This document shows, piece after piece, positions 35,567 to 47,052 of a DNA stretch of 64,000 bases. Location: contig JAYTOP010000039.1 in the NCBI GenBank assembly GCA_043747745.1, positions 5,292 through 69,291 of the forward strand. The letters run 5' to 3'. This DNA comes from SZAS-103 sp043747745. GTDB taxonomy: Bacteria; Pseudomonadota; Gammaproteobacteria; Xanthomonadales; Xanthomonadaceae. The stretch's first letter is position 1, and each line of letters opens with the position of its first letter. The notes below the pieces were generated by a model. It had not been told where the DNA came from and ran no database searches. It saw nothing but the letters and a program-made list of their open reading frames with translations. The translations under genes and the position numbers were made by a program.

Positions 35567-35881
35567 ATGAAATCCACCACGCGTTTTGCCGTGGCCCTTG
35601 GGTGCGCAACCTTGTCGGCCTGCAATGCTTCGAACAATCCGATGCTTGGCCGCGTCGAGGCCGAAGTGTCAGGCCATCAAGTCGTCGTGACGAATTGCTA
35701 CACGATGCAAGTCGCAGACGTGAAGTCGTCCGATGGCAGCCAGAGTTTTTCACCGTGCAAGAATGCTGCGGTGACGATCAAGAACAACATGCTGCTCGTC
35801 AACGGAGAATCGTACGGCCAGTTGGGCGACGGCGATCGCGTACTGGTCGAAAACGGCAGGGTGCAAATCGAGCCGCGCTGA
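35567..35881 (+). CDS. Small hypothetical lipoprotein
   Basis: The 104-residue protein begins MKSTTRFAVALGCATLSAC, with a lipobox-like LSAC at residues 16-19. The mature part has CYTMQVADVK and FSPCKNAAVTI, giving two Cys that could pair, followed by a short beta-rich domain. GGAGATCGCC stands just upstream of the ATG at 35567. No family was recognised. It is convergent with the DUF5916 gene. Confidence 0.6.
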   Translation: MKSTTRFAVALGCATLSACNASNNPMLGRVEAEVSGHQVVVTNCYTMQVADVKSSDGSQSFSPCKNAAVTIKNNMLLVNGESYGQLGDGDRVLVENGRVQIEPR

Positions 35882-35911
35882 GGCCTCTGGCGCAAGCGCA
35901 ATGTTGAGCAG

Positions 35912-38152
35912 TCAGATCTCGAAGCGGTAGCTGAGTTTGATGAACAGCTGCTCGGTATCGCGCAGGCTGAACGCATCGCCAAGCACTTTGCCGACGCCCT
36001 GCGAGAATTCGTTGAAGCCGAATCCGCCGCGCACATACGCGATGTACAAGTCCGACAATGGCGCGAGTTCGTAGCGATAGCGGATCTGGAAGCCGAGGTT
36101 GCGCAGGCTGAAATCGGGTACCGTGTCGTTGCTCGCCACCGGGGTTCCATTCGGAGCAACGCGCCAGGCCTGGCGTGCACGCGCATTCAGCGCGATGGTT
36201 TCGAGCTTGACGCGCAGTTCTTGCTTCGCGCTGATCGTCCACTGCATGCCGCCATTCAATTGCAGTGTATCGGCCTTGAACGTACCGAGCAGGTTGCCGC
36301 CCCTCCACAGCAGCCAGTCCGGGTTGTGCGTGCCATTCAACTCGGCATAGAAGCTGAGGTTGTCATTGACGAAATAGGTCGGGTTGAGGTCGAACTGGAC
36401 AGCGCCATGCGTTGGGCCACCGAGGCCTTCGGCGGCGTAATTCACATTCCCGTAAAACGACCAATGGCCTTTGCGCGGCCAGAAACGTTCGTAGTAACCG
36501 TAGAGCTTGGCCGGCACAGCGACCGTACCGTTACCGCGGGTGATCAGGTCGTCCTGACCCGGCGTCAGGCCGTTGAACGAGAGGAATTCGCTGCCGCCGT
36601 CGCGGGTGTCGCTCGTGCGGCTGACCAGCCACGCATCGGCCAGCTTCAGGCCGTCGTCGTTGACCCGGCGCGATACCGCGACGTGCCAGTCGTGCGAGTT
36701 GTAGATCGATTCCTTCGGCAGGTCGGTGAAGCGGCGGCCGATGTCGTAGCGCGCATAGTTGTAGTTGTTGCGCTGGAGGAAACCAAAATCGTTCAACTGC
36801 AGGTTGCGCCCCAGATGCTCGCCATAGAATTGCTGTCGCCAGCCGCCGCCCATGTCGTAGTCGATGCGGACCTGCCCGCCGCTGGCGACCGTTCTGTGAC
36901 CGGCCTGGTCGATGCTTGATTCCACGAAAGCGGTATGCACGCCCAATTGCGCGTTCGGCGTCCAGCGATGATCGATTTCGTACACGGTCGCCTGACGATC
37001 GAGGAACGGCCGGTCCACCCGCGTGACCATCGCGCCGATGCCTTGCGTGGCGAAATCGCGGGTTCCGCGCAACGCGAAGAAATCGCGTCCGGCCGCATCG
37101 GCTTCGGTCGCGGCGAAGAATCCGTAATTGAATCCGCCGAGGCTGCCATTGGCCTTCACCGCCGCAGTCACATCACCTGCACCGGAGCCGTCGTCGGCCG
37201 CGCCACCAACGCGACGCGTGTAGATCAGCCGGTTGGCATTGTTGAGCGAACCGAACGGCACGTCGAAGAAACTCTGGTTCTCGGTGAAGAACGGCCGCTT
37301 GTCGCTGAAGAAGGTTTCAACGGCGCTGAAATTGACGACGAGCTGATCGCTTTCGACCTGACCGAAATCCGGATTGAGGGTTCCGCTGAGCTGGAATTTA
37401 CCGTTCGGCTTCCAGAACATGTCGGCGCCGGTGTCGAACGTCGTCTTGCCGCGCACATTGTCGTACAGCACCGACGCATACGGCGTGACCGCGAGCAGCG
37501 ATGTGCTGAACGCGGGCACTTCGACCTTGGCGAACGCGCTGAGGAAGCGCGGTTCTCCGCCAAAGATCGCCGGCCAGCCCATGCGCTCTCCGGTCGCGCC
37601 GACCACGCGGTCGAGTTGCAGTCCAAGCGTGCGCTTGCCGTCGTGTCCGTCCTTCATCGGCGCGATGTACCACGGGATCAGGATCTCGACCGACCAGGTA
37701 TCGCCGTCTTCGCTGACGGCATGCTTCCAGTTGCCGTCCCAGTCGGAATTGAACTGGTTCTCGTTGGTGATTGTCTCGTCCTGGATGCTGTCCGACAGGC
37801 GCACCATGAAGTTGTAGCCGGCATGGCCGTCGCCATCGAAGTCCACATAGACGTTGACCCGGTCGGTCGGCGCGTCGGCATCGCGCGCTGTGCTCTGGCG
37901 CGTACGCGGCACGTTCGCCGGTTGCGTGTTGCGGAACGCGAACGCGAGCCCTTCGGGCGTCGCCAGCACCCAAGCCTCAGTCGGATACGGACTTGGCGCA
38001 CGCGACAGCGGCTGGGTCAGGCGAAAGTCGGTGATGTGCTGCGCGCCGGCCCATTCGGCCGGGTCGATATGGCCATCGATCTGCACGGCGACGGCATTGG
38101 CGAAGAGCGCGTTGGCGGATACGAGCAGCAGCGGCAACATCAAGGCGCGCAT
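35912..38152 (-). CDS. DUF5916 outer-membrane protein with N-terminal CBM9-like domain
   Basis: The 746-residue protein has a signal peptide (MRALMLPLLLVSANALFANA), an N-terminal carbohydrate-binding-9-like domain (QIDGHIDPAEWAGAQHI, YVDFDGDGHAGYNF) at about residues 25-220, and a DUF5916 region rich in alternating beta strands (FSDKRPFFTENQSFFDVPFG) that ends in an aromatic IKLSYRFEI, typical of a beta-barrel C-terminus. The likely location is the outer membrane. Ligand and role are unknown. The ATG at 38152 gives the signal peptide; a TTG at 38167 is possible. Confidence 0.85.
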   Translation of the reverse strand: MRALMLPLLLVSANALFANAVAVQIDGHIDPAEWAGAQHITDFRLTQPLSRAPSPYPTEAWVLATPEGLAFAFRNTQPANVPRTRQSTARDADAPTDRVNVYVDFDGDGHAGYNFMVRLSDSIQDETITNENQFNSDWDGNWKHAVSEDGDTWSVEILIPWYIAPMKDGHDGKRTLGLQLDRVVGATGERMGWPAIFGGEPRFLSAFAKVEVPAFSTSLLAVTPYASVLYDNVRGKTTFDTGADMFWKPNGKFQLSGTLNPDFGQVESDQLVVNFSAVETFFSDKRPFFTENQSFFDVPFGSLNNANRLIYTRRVGGAADDGSGAGDVTAAVKANGSLGGFNYGFFAATEADAAGRDFFALRGTRDFATQGIGAMVTRVDRPFLDRQATVYEIDHRWTPNAQLGVHTAFVESSIDQAGHRTVASGGQVRIDYDMGGGWRQQFYGEHLGRNLQLNDFGFLQRNNYNYARYDIGRRFTDLPKESIYNSHDWHVAVSRRVNDDGLKLADAWLVSRTSDTRDGGSEFLSFNGLTPGQDDLITRGNGTVAVPAKLYGYYERFWPRKGHWSFYGNVNYAAEGLGGPTHGAVQFDLNPTYFVNDNLSFYAELNGTHNPDWLLWRGGNLLGTFKADTLQLNGGMQWTISAKQELRVKLETIALNARARQAWRVAPNGTPVASNDTVPDFSLRNLGFQIRYRYELAPLSDLYIAYVRGGFGFNEFSQGVGKVLGDAFSLRDTEQLFIKLSYRFEI

Positions 38153-38256
38153 GGCCGGAATCCGCAAGGTCGATGACTCCCTAGGTTACGTCTGTTCGGA
38201 CATGCGCGAGACTGCCGGAAGTCATGGCAACCACGCGTTTCACTGTAACTGCGCAG

Positions 38257-38730
38257 TCAACGCTTGCGCTTGGGCTGCAGCATCGTCTCGGTGCATTTCG
38301 GCGAACCGCAGCGACAGGCCCAGATCGCCTTCAGGCGCGGGGTCTGGCGCTCTTCAAGCACGATGCCGTAGTTGTAGGTCAGCTCTTCGCCAGCCTTGAT
38401 GGCGCGCTTGCTTTCGATGAACACGCGATCCTTGCGTCGGCTGCCGTCTTCGTCTTCCTCAAGCACCGCAGTGCAGCTCGGATCGCAGCCATGGTTGATC
38501 CAGCGCGCATCGTTGCCATCGACATTGGCATCGAGGATGTACTTACCGTTGAGCGTGAACAGGAAGGTGTGGCCGGTCTCGGCGCTGCCGTCATACATGT
38601 TGTCGGCCTGGCGGTGGGTCATCAGCCTGCCCTTGTATTCGATCAGCCGCGTGTCGGCGGGAATGTCGGTCGCGGCGAACACGCCGTTGCCGTGGATCGC
38701 GGAGCGGCGCACCTGGATCTTGCGGGCCAT
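38257..38730 (-). CDS. SET-domain protein lysine methyltransferase
   Basis: The 157-residue protein is a compact SET domain: VRRSAIHGNGVFAATDI at the start, RWINHGCDPSC (NHxxxPxC-type cofactor motif) near residue 80, LTYNYG near 120 and a post-SET-like ACRCGSPKC at the end. Such domains transfer methyl groups from S-adenosylmethionine to lysine. The target in bacteria is not known; nucleoid proteins are an obvious candidate. The start MARKIQVRRS at 38730 was chosen because the domain begins there. Confidence 0.85.
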   Translation of the reverse strand: MARKIQVRRSAIHGNGVFAATDIPADTRLIEYKGRLMTHRQADNMYDGSAETGHTFLFTLNGKYILDANVDGNDARWINHGCDPSCTAVLEEDEDGSRRKDRVFIESKRAIKAGEELTYNYGIVLEERQTPRLKAIWACRCGSPKCTETMLQPKRKR

Positions 38731-38821
38731 GGGTGGTCCATGCGTTGGGGACGCCATTGTCGCCGCATGCACGGTCAGCGCAAGCCCCTTCGGCGCAGGG
38801 ATGGCCGTGGTCGTGGCTGGT

Positions 38822-38850
38822 TTGAGCACGGGATGCTTAAAGCGTACAAT
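38822..38850 (+). promoter_or_regulatory. Promoter of the suf operon
   Basis: TTGAGC (38822-38827) and TACAAT (38845-38850) are separated by 17 bases, a good sigma-70 promoter 47 bases before the Rrf2 gene start. The sequence just after it, CGGTACGGATTAAACCG, is where an Rrf2 repressor could bind, but no site was confirmed. Confidence 0.65.
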
Positions 38851-38869
38851 TTCGGTACGGATTAAACCG

Positions 38870-38878
38870 CCCCCCCCC
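38870..38878 (+). repeat. Poly-C tract in the suf leader
   Basis: Nine consecutive C bases lie between the suf promoter and the start of the regulator. Tracts of this length can slip during replication. Confidence 0.8.
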
Positions 38879-38896
38879 TCCGACTGGCCCGCCGCC

Positions 38897-39352
38897 ATGC
38901 TCCGCGTCACCAAACTCACCGACTACGCAAGCCTCGTCCTGACCGTCCTGGCCAGCGCGCCCGAACGCGTCCACAGCGCGGCCGAACTCGCCGAACGCGC
39001 GCACCTGGAAGTGCCGACCGTGAGCAAGCTGCTGAAGTCGCTGGCGCAGGCCGGGCTGGTCGAAGGCTTTCGCGGCAGCGCGGGCGGCTACCGGCTCGCG
39101 CGCGCGGCCGACACGATCAGCCTGATCGCCATCGTCGAGGCCATCGAAGGCCCGCTCGGCATGACCGAATGCAGCCTCCACGACAGCAATTGCGGCATCC
39201 AGGACCACTGCGGCGTGCGTGCGAACTGGCGGCGCATCAACGACGTCGTAGCCGATGCGCTGCGCGAGGTCACGCTGGCGCAGATGCTCGCACCGGCGAC
39301 GCGGATGCCACGCGCACGCAAGACTATTCCATTGCAACTTGCGACGGGCTGA
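38897..39352 (+). CDS. sufR: Rrf2-family SUF regulator
   Basis: The 151-residue protein has an Rrf2-type winged helix at residues 1-80 (MLRVTKLTDYASLVL, EVPTVSKLLKSLAQAGLV) and three cysteines at about 92, 99 and 105 that can hold a [2Fe-2S] cluster, as in IscR-like sensors. It likely represses suf when Fe-S clusters are abundant. The ATG at 38897 follows the promoter, and the gene is 5 bp from sufB, so it heads the operon. Confidence 0.88.
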   Translation: MLRVTKLTDYASLVLTVLASAPERVHSAAELAERAHLEVPTVSKLLKSLAQAGLVEGFRGSAGGYRLARAADTISLIAIVEAIEGPLGMTECSLHDSNCGIQDHCGVRANWRRINDVVADALREVTLAQMLAPATRMPRARKTIPLQLATG

Positions 39353-39357
39353 TCCAG

Positions 39358-40793
<1,436 letters not shown>

Positions 40794-40797
<4 letters not shown>

Positions 40798-41192
40798 AAT
40801 CGATACTGGCATCCGCGCTGATTTTTCTTGTGGCTGCTGCGGGTGCACAGGCCGGTGCGCAAACTATGGACTGCAAGACGTTCGACCTCGTGGGCATGGA
40901 ATCCATCGCGTCGCCACGCGAGCAAGTATCCGATGGACTACAGCATCGTGTCACCGTCATCATCAGGCTACGGATCGATGGATCCTTTGAAGACGTAAAG
41001 GTCGATAAATCGTCGCAAAATCTAGGCTACGATCGCGCGGCCGTCGAACATGCAAAAAGGATGCGCCTGTCTGGAGTCTGCCTGCATCAAGCTCGCGGCC
41101 TGTTGTACATCCAATACCTCTTTCGCGCATTCAACGAGCCTGGGAAGAACGAAATCGAGCACATCTGGCGCGAGTCGTCGAACGCGAAGTAG
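40794..41192 (+). CDS. Small secreted TonB-C-like protein between sufB and sufC
   Basis: The 132-residue protein has a signal peptide (MKSILASALIFLVAAAGAQA) and a C-terminal domain resembling TonB_C: VIIRLRIDGSFEDVKVDKSS, then YDRAAVEHAKRMRLSG. Two Cys (MDCKTF and SGVCLH) could form a disulfide in the periplasm. Its ATG overlaps the sufB stop by 4 bases, so it is translated with the suf operon although the Suf proteins are cytoplasmic. A role in iron supply is possible but unproven. Confidence 0.6.
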
Positions 41193-41252
41193 CGTGCGCT
41201 GCACGCACGTACCTATGCATCGTGCGCGAAACGCACGCTACGGAAAACTGAC

Positions 41253-42019
<767 letters not shown>

Positions 42020-42023
<4 letters not shown>

Positions 42024-43306
42024 GCGTCGCACTGCTCGATTCGTTGAAGGCCGGCTTCGATGCGTCGCCATCCGCGCCGGACGACGTCCGACGCGAAGCG
42101 TTCGCGGCCGCGCTCGCGGATGGTCTTCCGACAGCGCGTGCCGAACGCTGGAAATACACATCGCTGCGCGCGCTGGAACGACGCTCGTTCGTGGCTTCCG
42201 CATCACTGCTGTCGCTCGTGGATGCGGCAATGCTTACGGGCATTCCTGCGCCACGACTGGTATTCGTCAATGGTCGTTTCGATGCGCCGTTGTCGGACAT
42301 CGCCGCGTTGCCCGAAGGCGTCGCCCTGCGCCCGCTCGCGCAGGCGCTCGCGGATGGCGATGCGCGCGAAACCGGTTTCCTCGCGCGGCGTTTCGCGCAC
42401 GCCGACGAAACATTCGCCAGGCTCAATGCCGCACTCGCCAACGACGGCGCGATGCTCAGCGTCGCGGAAAATGTCCGTGTCGAAGCACCCATCCACCTGG
42501 TTTTCATCGGTGCGCCTGCGGATACCGACATCGCGTGGCACGCGCGCAGCCTGATCGAACTGCAGCGTGGCGCAACACTCGCGGTCGTCGAACATCACCT
42601 GGCGTCCGGTGACCATGCGCATCTCGGCAATGCGCTGTTGCATGTGCATCTGGCAGCAGGTTCGCGCTTGCGGCATGCGCGCATCCAAGACGATGCGATT
42701 CGCGGGACGCTGATCGCACGCACCGACGCGGTGCTCGCGCGCGACGCACTGTATCGGCGTGTCGACCTCGAACTCGGCGCTGCGTTGTCGCGCCACGAAT
42801 TGAACGTGCGGCTCGAAGGCGAAGGTGCGCGGCTTGCCGCCAATGGCGTGCTGCTCGCAGATGGAAAGCGCCATATCGACACCCGCCTCGGCATCGAACA
42901 CATCGCGCGCGACACGTCCTGCGACCTCGCATGGCGCGGCCTCGCATCCGGTCGCGGACGCGCGGTGTTCCATGGCGGCATCACGATCCGCGCCGGTGCC
43001 GATGGCAGCGACGCAAGGTTGTCGAACAAGAACCTGTTGCTGTCCGAAGGCGCCGAGATCGATGCGCAGCCCGTGCTCGAAATCCACGCCGACGAAGTCA
43101 AGGCCGCGCACGGCGCGACCGTCGGACGGCTCGACGAAACGGCGCTGTTTTATTTGCGTTCGCGCGGACTGCCGCTCGTTGAAGCGCGTCGGTTGCTGAC
43201 CGCCGCATTCTGTCGCGAAACCTTGATCGTTCTGGACGATGCAACACTTGTCGAGACGCTGGGTGCGAGCCTGGATGCTGCGCTCGCCAGGCTGGAGGTC
43301 GCATGA
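42020..43306 (+). CDS. sufD: Fe-S cluster assembly protein SufD
   Basis: The 428-residue protein is the SufB paralogue SufD: an N-terminal helical part with ERWKYTSLRALERRSF, a right-handed beta-helix core, and the C-terminal SUF signature with HGATVGRLDETALFYLRSRG, which holds the conserved His, followed by ARRLLTAAF. It pairs with SufB at the cluster-assembly interface. It overlaps both neighbours by 4 bases. Confidence 0.95.
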
Positions 43307-44556
43307 GCGTCCACGACGCACAGCCGCGCGATGGCGCCAGGAACATCGACTGGAAGCACGTCCGCGCCGACTTCCCGATCCTCACGCGCGAAGTGCACGG
43401 CAAACCGCTGGTGTATCTGGACTCGGCGAACACGGGCCAGAAGCCCGCATGCGTGATCGCCGCGGTGGATCGCTACTACCGCACCTACAACGCGAACGTC
43501 TCGCGCGCGGTGCACACGCTTGGTGAGCAGGCGACGACCGCGTACGAAGCGAGCCGCAACAAGCTTGCCGCGCACTTGAACGTCCATCGCAACGACCTAA
43601 TCCTCACCAGCGGCACCACGATGGCGATCAATCTCGTCGCGTATTCGTGGGCATTGCCGATGTTGAAGGCCGGCGATGCAATCCTGCTCACGCGCATGGA
43701 ACATCACGCGAACATCGTGCCGTGGCAACTCATCGCCGAACGCACCGGCGCAACGATCAAGGTCGCGGAGATCACACCCGACGGCATGCTCGACCTTGAC
43801 TCGCTGTACAAGGCGATGACGCCTGAGGTGAAACTGCTCGGCGTCACCCATGTGTCGAACGTGCTCGGCACGGTGAATCCGGTGCGCGCGATCTGCCGTG
43901 AAGCGCGCCGTCGCGGCATCATCACTGTCATCGATGGCTCGCAGGCGTTGCCGCATCGCACCGTGGACATCCCCGCGATCGACTGCGACTTCTATGCGTT
44001 CACCGGCCACAAGATGTGCGGCCCGACCGGCACCGGAGGACTTTGGGCACGACGCGAGCACCTCGTCGCGATGCCGCCGTTCTTCGGTGGCGGCGAGATG
44101 ATCAAGGAAGTCCGTTTCGAAGGCACTGTGTTCAACGACCCACCGCACAAGTTCGAAGCCGGTACGCCGAACATCGCCGGATTCATCGGTCTTGGCGCTG
44201 CGGTTGATTATCTCGACGCGCTCGGCATGGTGAACGTGGATGCGCGCGAACAGGAATTGCTTGCGCATGCGACCGAAGCATTAACCAAAATCGACGGCCT
44301 GCGCATCATCGGCACCGCACCTGACAAGGCCGCGGTGATCTCGTTTCTGCTCGAGGGCGCGCACGCGCACGACCTCGCAACCCTGCTTGATCTCGAAGGC
44401 GTCGCCGTGCGTTCGGGCCACCACTGCGCGCACCCGCTGATGCGGTTCTACGGCGTCGCCGCGACCTGCCGCGCGTCGTTCGCGTTCTACAACACGCACG
44501 CCGAGATCGAAGCCTTCATCGTGGCATTGCTCAAGGCGCGCAAGCTGCTGGGCTAG
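43303..44556 (+). CDS. sufS: Cysteine desulfurase SufS
   Basis: The 417-residue class V aminotransferase has the PLP lysine about residue 237 in FTGHKMCGPTGTG and the persulfide Cys about 375 in RSGHHCAHPLM. It takes sulfur from cysteine and passes it to SufBCD. No sufE or sufU gene was seen in the window, so the usual sulfur relay partner is either encoded elsewhere or replaced. Confidence 0.97.
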   Translation: MSVHDAQPRDGARNIDWKHVRADFPILTREVHGKPLVYLDSANTGQKPACVIAAVDRYYRTYNANVSRAVHTLGEQATTAYEASRNKLAAHLNVHRNDLILTSGTTMAINLVAYSWALPMLKAGDAILLTRMEHHANIVPWQLIAERTGATIKVAEITPDGMLDLDSLYKAMTPEVKLLGVTHVSNVLGTVNPVRAICREARRRGIITVIDGSQALPHRTVDIPAIDCDFYAFTGHKMCGPTGTGGLWARREHLVAMPPFFGGGEMIKEVRFEGTVFNDPPHKFEAGTPNIAGFIGLGAAVDYLDALGMVNVDAREQELLAHATEALTKIDGLRIIGTAPDKAAVISFLLEGAHAHDLATLLDLEGVAVRSGHHCAHPLMRFYGVAATCRASFAFYNTHAEIEAFIVALLKARKLLG

Positions 44557-44580
44557 ACTGGAGCTACGATCGGAGCCGCC

Positions 44581-44859
44581 ATGACTGGACCTGGAAACGA
44601 CACCCATGACCTGCTGCGCGAAATCCGCGACCAGCAGCGCCTGCAACTCGAGCGCCAGGCCGAAGCGCTGGCGATGCAGCGCGAACACTACGAGATCGCC
44701 AAGCGCCAATTCGAGCGCGCAGAACGCCTGCAGGAGCGCGCCGAGCAATTGCAGGTGCGCAGCGCCGGCGTTGTCGCATTCGCCCGCAAGTTGTTGTGGG
44801 TGATCCTGCCGCTGATCCTGTTCCTCGTTCTCATCCTGCTATGGACACTGTTCCGATGA
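44581..44859 (+). CDS. Small coiled-coil protein with C-terminal membrane anchor
   Basis: The 92-residue protein is a charged, heptad-like helix (about residues 8-60, with QERAEQLQ-type repeats) followed by one membrane segment (LLWVILPLILFLVLILLWTL). It has no recognised family. It is translationally coupled (ATGA) to the next gene. The role in the suf tail is unknown. Confidence 0.6.
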   Translation: MTGPGNDTHDLLREIRDQQRLQLERQAEALAMQREHYEIAKRQFERAERLQERAEQLQVRSAGVVAFARKLLWVILPLILFLVLILLWTLFR

Positions 44860-45398
44860 CCCTGCAACTCCGCGCCGCAACCCTTGCCGATGTCGACGCC
44901 ATCGTCGCGTTGGTCGAGTCCGCATATCGCGGCGACGCGAGCCGTGCTGGATGGACCACCGAAGCCGACTTCCTCGATGGCCGACGCACCGGCCCCGACG
45001 ACGTGCTTGCGCAAATTGAACGCCCGCACAGCCTCATCCTGCTGGCCGAACGTCCTTCGACAGTCTCAGGACAGGTTGGCGCATTGCTCGCCTGCGCGCA
45101 CGTCGCCGATGAGGATCTCGCAGGCTATTTCGGCATGTTCTCGGTACAGCCCGGCCTGCAGAACACCGGCATCGGCAAGTCCATGCTCGCCGAGGCCGAA
45201 CGCATCGCACGCGATGAATGGACTCTGTCGACCATGAAGATGACCGTGATCGACATCCGCGCCGAACTGATCGCCTGGTACGAACGTCGCGGTTATCGGC
45301 GCACCGGCATCACCAAACCGTTTCCCTACGGCGATGCGCGGTTCGGAATTCCGAAGAGAGACGACCTGCGTTTCGAGATCCTGGAAAAAATGTTATGA
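44856..45398 (+). CDS. GNAT-family N-acetyltransferase
   Basis: The 180-residue protein is a GNAT acetyltransferase: N-terminal LRAATLADVDAIVALVESAY, an acetyl-CoA loop around QNTGIGKSMLAEAE near residue 108, and a C-terminal WYERRGYRRTG. The substrate is not visible. Its ATG overlaps the preceding stop, and its own stop overlaps the next gene (ATGA), so all three are coupled. Confidence 0.85.
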   Translation: MTLQLRAATLADVDAIVALVESAYRGDASRAGWTTEADFLDGRRTGPDDVLAQIERPHSLILLAERPSTVSGQVGALLACAHVADEDLAGYFGMFSVQPGLQNTGIGKSMLAEAERIARDEWTLSTMKMTVIDIRAELIAWYERRGYRRTGITKPFPYGDARFGIPKRDDLRFEILEKML

Positions 45399-45712
45399 CG
45401 GATTGGGTGCGCGTCTGCGCCACGTCCGAACTGGCACCCGGCGAACACGCGGTCGCGTGGTATGGCGATACGCCGATCGTGGTGTTCAACGTGGACGGCG
45501 ATTACTTCGCGCTGGAGGATCGCTGCAGCCACGAGGATTTCGAGCTCAGCGGCGGTATCCAGGACGGCAACACCGTTGAATGCACGTTGCACGGCGCGCG
45601 CTTCGATCTGCGCAGCGGCGAGGCGCTGTGCGCGCCGGCCTACGTTCCGGTTCCGAAATTTCCGGTGAAAGTCGAAGACGGCGCGGTGTGGACGCGCGAC
45701 GATCGCTGCTGA
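45395..45712 (+). CDS. Rieske-type [2Fe-2S] ferredoxin
   Basis: The 105-residue protein has the two Rieske motifs: Cys44-x-His46 in RCSHEDF and Cys63-x2-His66 in CTLHGARFDL, as in non-heme oxygenase ferredoxins. The end of the suf operon is a common place for such proteins in this order. It may be a client of the Suf system or an electron carrier. Confidence 0.9.
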   Translation: MTDWVRVCATSELAPGEHAVAWYGDTPIVVFNVDGDYFALEDRCSHEDFELSGGIQDGNTVECTLHGARFDLRSGEALCAPAYVPVPKFPVKVEDGAVWTRDDRC

Positions 45713-45737
45713 TCGGATCCAATGACCCTCCAACGCT

Positions 45738-46349
45738 TCACGCGTTGCGTTGTACCTTCACCAGCACCACATCGCCGCCGCCATTGAGGATGCTGCGTGC
45801 GGCCACATCGTTGGCGCCCGCATCCAGCAGCGCGGTATCGCCTGCATTCAAACTTTCGAGCTCATCGCCGGACTTGACGGTCGCGCGGCCCGCGATGAGG
45901 TGGATCGCCCATACGACGCCGGTCTCGGCGAAGAACACCATCGAGCCGACCAGCGGCCGGTGAAAGACCTGCATCGTGCAGCGGTCGCGGCGCACCATCG
46001 CATTGAAGTCGGTCGTCGGACCGTCCAGCAAGCGGCATTGCAGGCTACGCTCGCCCGCGAATGCGATCCGGCCATGCGGCGGCGTGACGGCACTGGTTTC
46101 GCCATCGTCGAATCGCAGTTCCATGCCGTGGCCAGACAGCAGCAGCAGCACGCGGTCGCAGCCGGGGAATGCGGAGAACGCGCAGTCGTTATCAACCTCG
46201 GCGATCGATAGCCGCCAATCCCATGGTTGTGCAGATGCGTCGGCGGATTCTTTCGCAGGGGCCTGCGCGAATATTTCCCGCGTCCAGCCAAGCCCGTTGC
46301 GCCAGCGTTCGCGGCGATAATCGTTGGCTGGAATCAGTCTGAGCGGCAT
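45738..46349 (-). CDS. HutD/Ves-family cupin protein
   Basis: The 203-residue bicupin shows HutD features: RRERWRNGLGWTREIFA near the N-terminus, WDWRLSIAEVDNDCAFSAFP and the FNAMVRRD block near the middle. HutD is linked to histidine utilisation, but no hut genes lie in the window and its biochemical role is not settled. A hairpin CAACGC/GCGTTG spans the stop codon. Confidence 0.85.
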   Translation of the reverse strand: MPLRLIPANDYRRERWRNGLGWTREIFAQAPAKESADASAQPWDWRLSIAEVDNDCAFSAFPGCDRVLLLLSGHGMELRFDDGETSAVTPPHGRIAFAGERSLQCRLLDGPTTDFNAMVRRDRCTMQVFHRPLVGSMVFFAETGVVWAIHLIAGRATVKSGDELESLNAGDTALLDAGANDVAARSILNGGGDVVLVKVQRNA

Positions 46350-46447
46350 CGTTTCATTCTAGCCGAGCTTGCCGCCCCCACTCCAATGGACCACCCGATG
46401 CGCATCCATGCGCACCGGGTGGCTGGTCGATACGAATCGATGCGAAC

Positions 46448-46852
46448 TCAGCGCTTCGCTGCCGGTGCCGTCGCCGCGACACCGCCAACCACGATGCGGT
46501 CGCGGTTCTTCTCGATGGTCTTCAGGCCGACGCCTTTGACTTCCGCGAGTTGTTCCGCCGTATGGAATGCGCCGTGCTGCTTGCGATAGGCCACGATCGC
46601 GGCGGCCTTGGATGGACCGATATTGATCAAGGCCTGGTTGATCGCGGTGGCATCGGCGGTGTTGATGTTGACCTTCATCGCGGGTTTGCCCGAGGGTTTG
46701 CCGTGCGCGGGTCTGGCATGGCCTGCAGTCGAACCCGCAGCGACAACGGCCGCCTTGTTGGCTGGTGCGGCCTTGCCCGTGCTGGCGTGGGCACCGCCGA
46801 TCAGTAGCAGCGACAGCGCGACGGTCTGGAGGATCGATTTGAAGTTGTTCAT
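46448..46852 (-). CDS. ComEA-like helix-hairpin-helix protein, secreted
   Basis: The 134-residue protein has a signal peptide (MNNFKSILQTVALSLLLIGG), a Lys/Ala-rich linker and a ComEA-type HHH domain (VNINTADATAINQALINIGP, then GVGLKTIEKNRDRI). ComEA-like proteins bind incoming DNA in the periplasm. A role in natural transformation is plausible; no other competence genes are in view. GGAG stands just before the ATG. Confidence 0.82.
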   Translation of the reverse strand: MNNFKSILQTVALSLLLIGGAHASTGKAAPANKAAVVAAGSTAGHARPAHGKPSGKPAMKVNINTADATAINQALINIGPSKAAAIVAYRKQHGAFHTAEQLAEVKGVGLKTIEKNRDRIVVGGVAATAPAAKR

Positions 46853-47052
46853 GGTGGCATCTCCTGGTCTGGTGGGTGGTCTTTCCGGAAGCGTCTTCGC
46901 GTCCGGTAAAGACAGTCTCCACGTTGCTCGGCCCGCGCCGTATCGCCGGATTGCGCAACCGTGCCTGCGACTGCGACGCATCGTCCCGTCGGAGTTTTCC
47001 TACCCCGGCCGACGACAGGAGTAAACTGCATGTCCCCGCAAGGAATCGCCAC

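Noticed and set aside
38371..38600. Open frame on the plus strand through the SET gene
   Set aside because: It is antisense to the SET motifs and has no ribosome site or family match.
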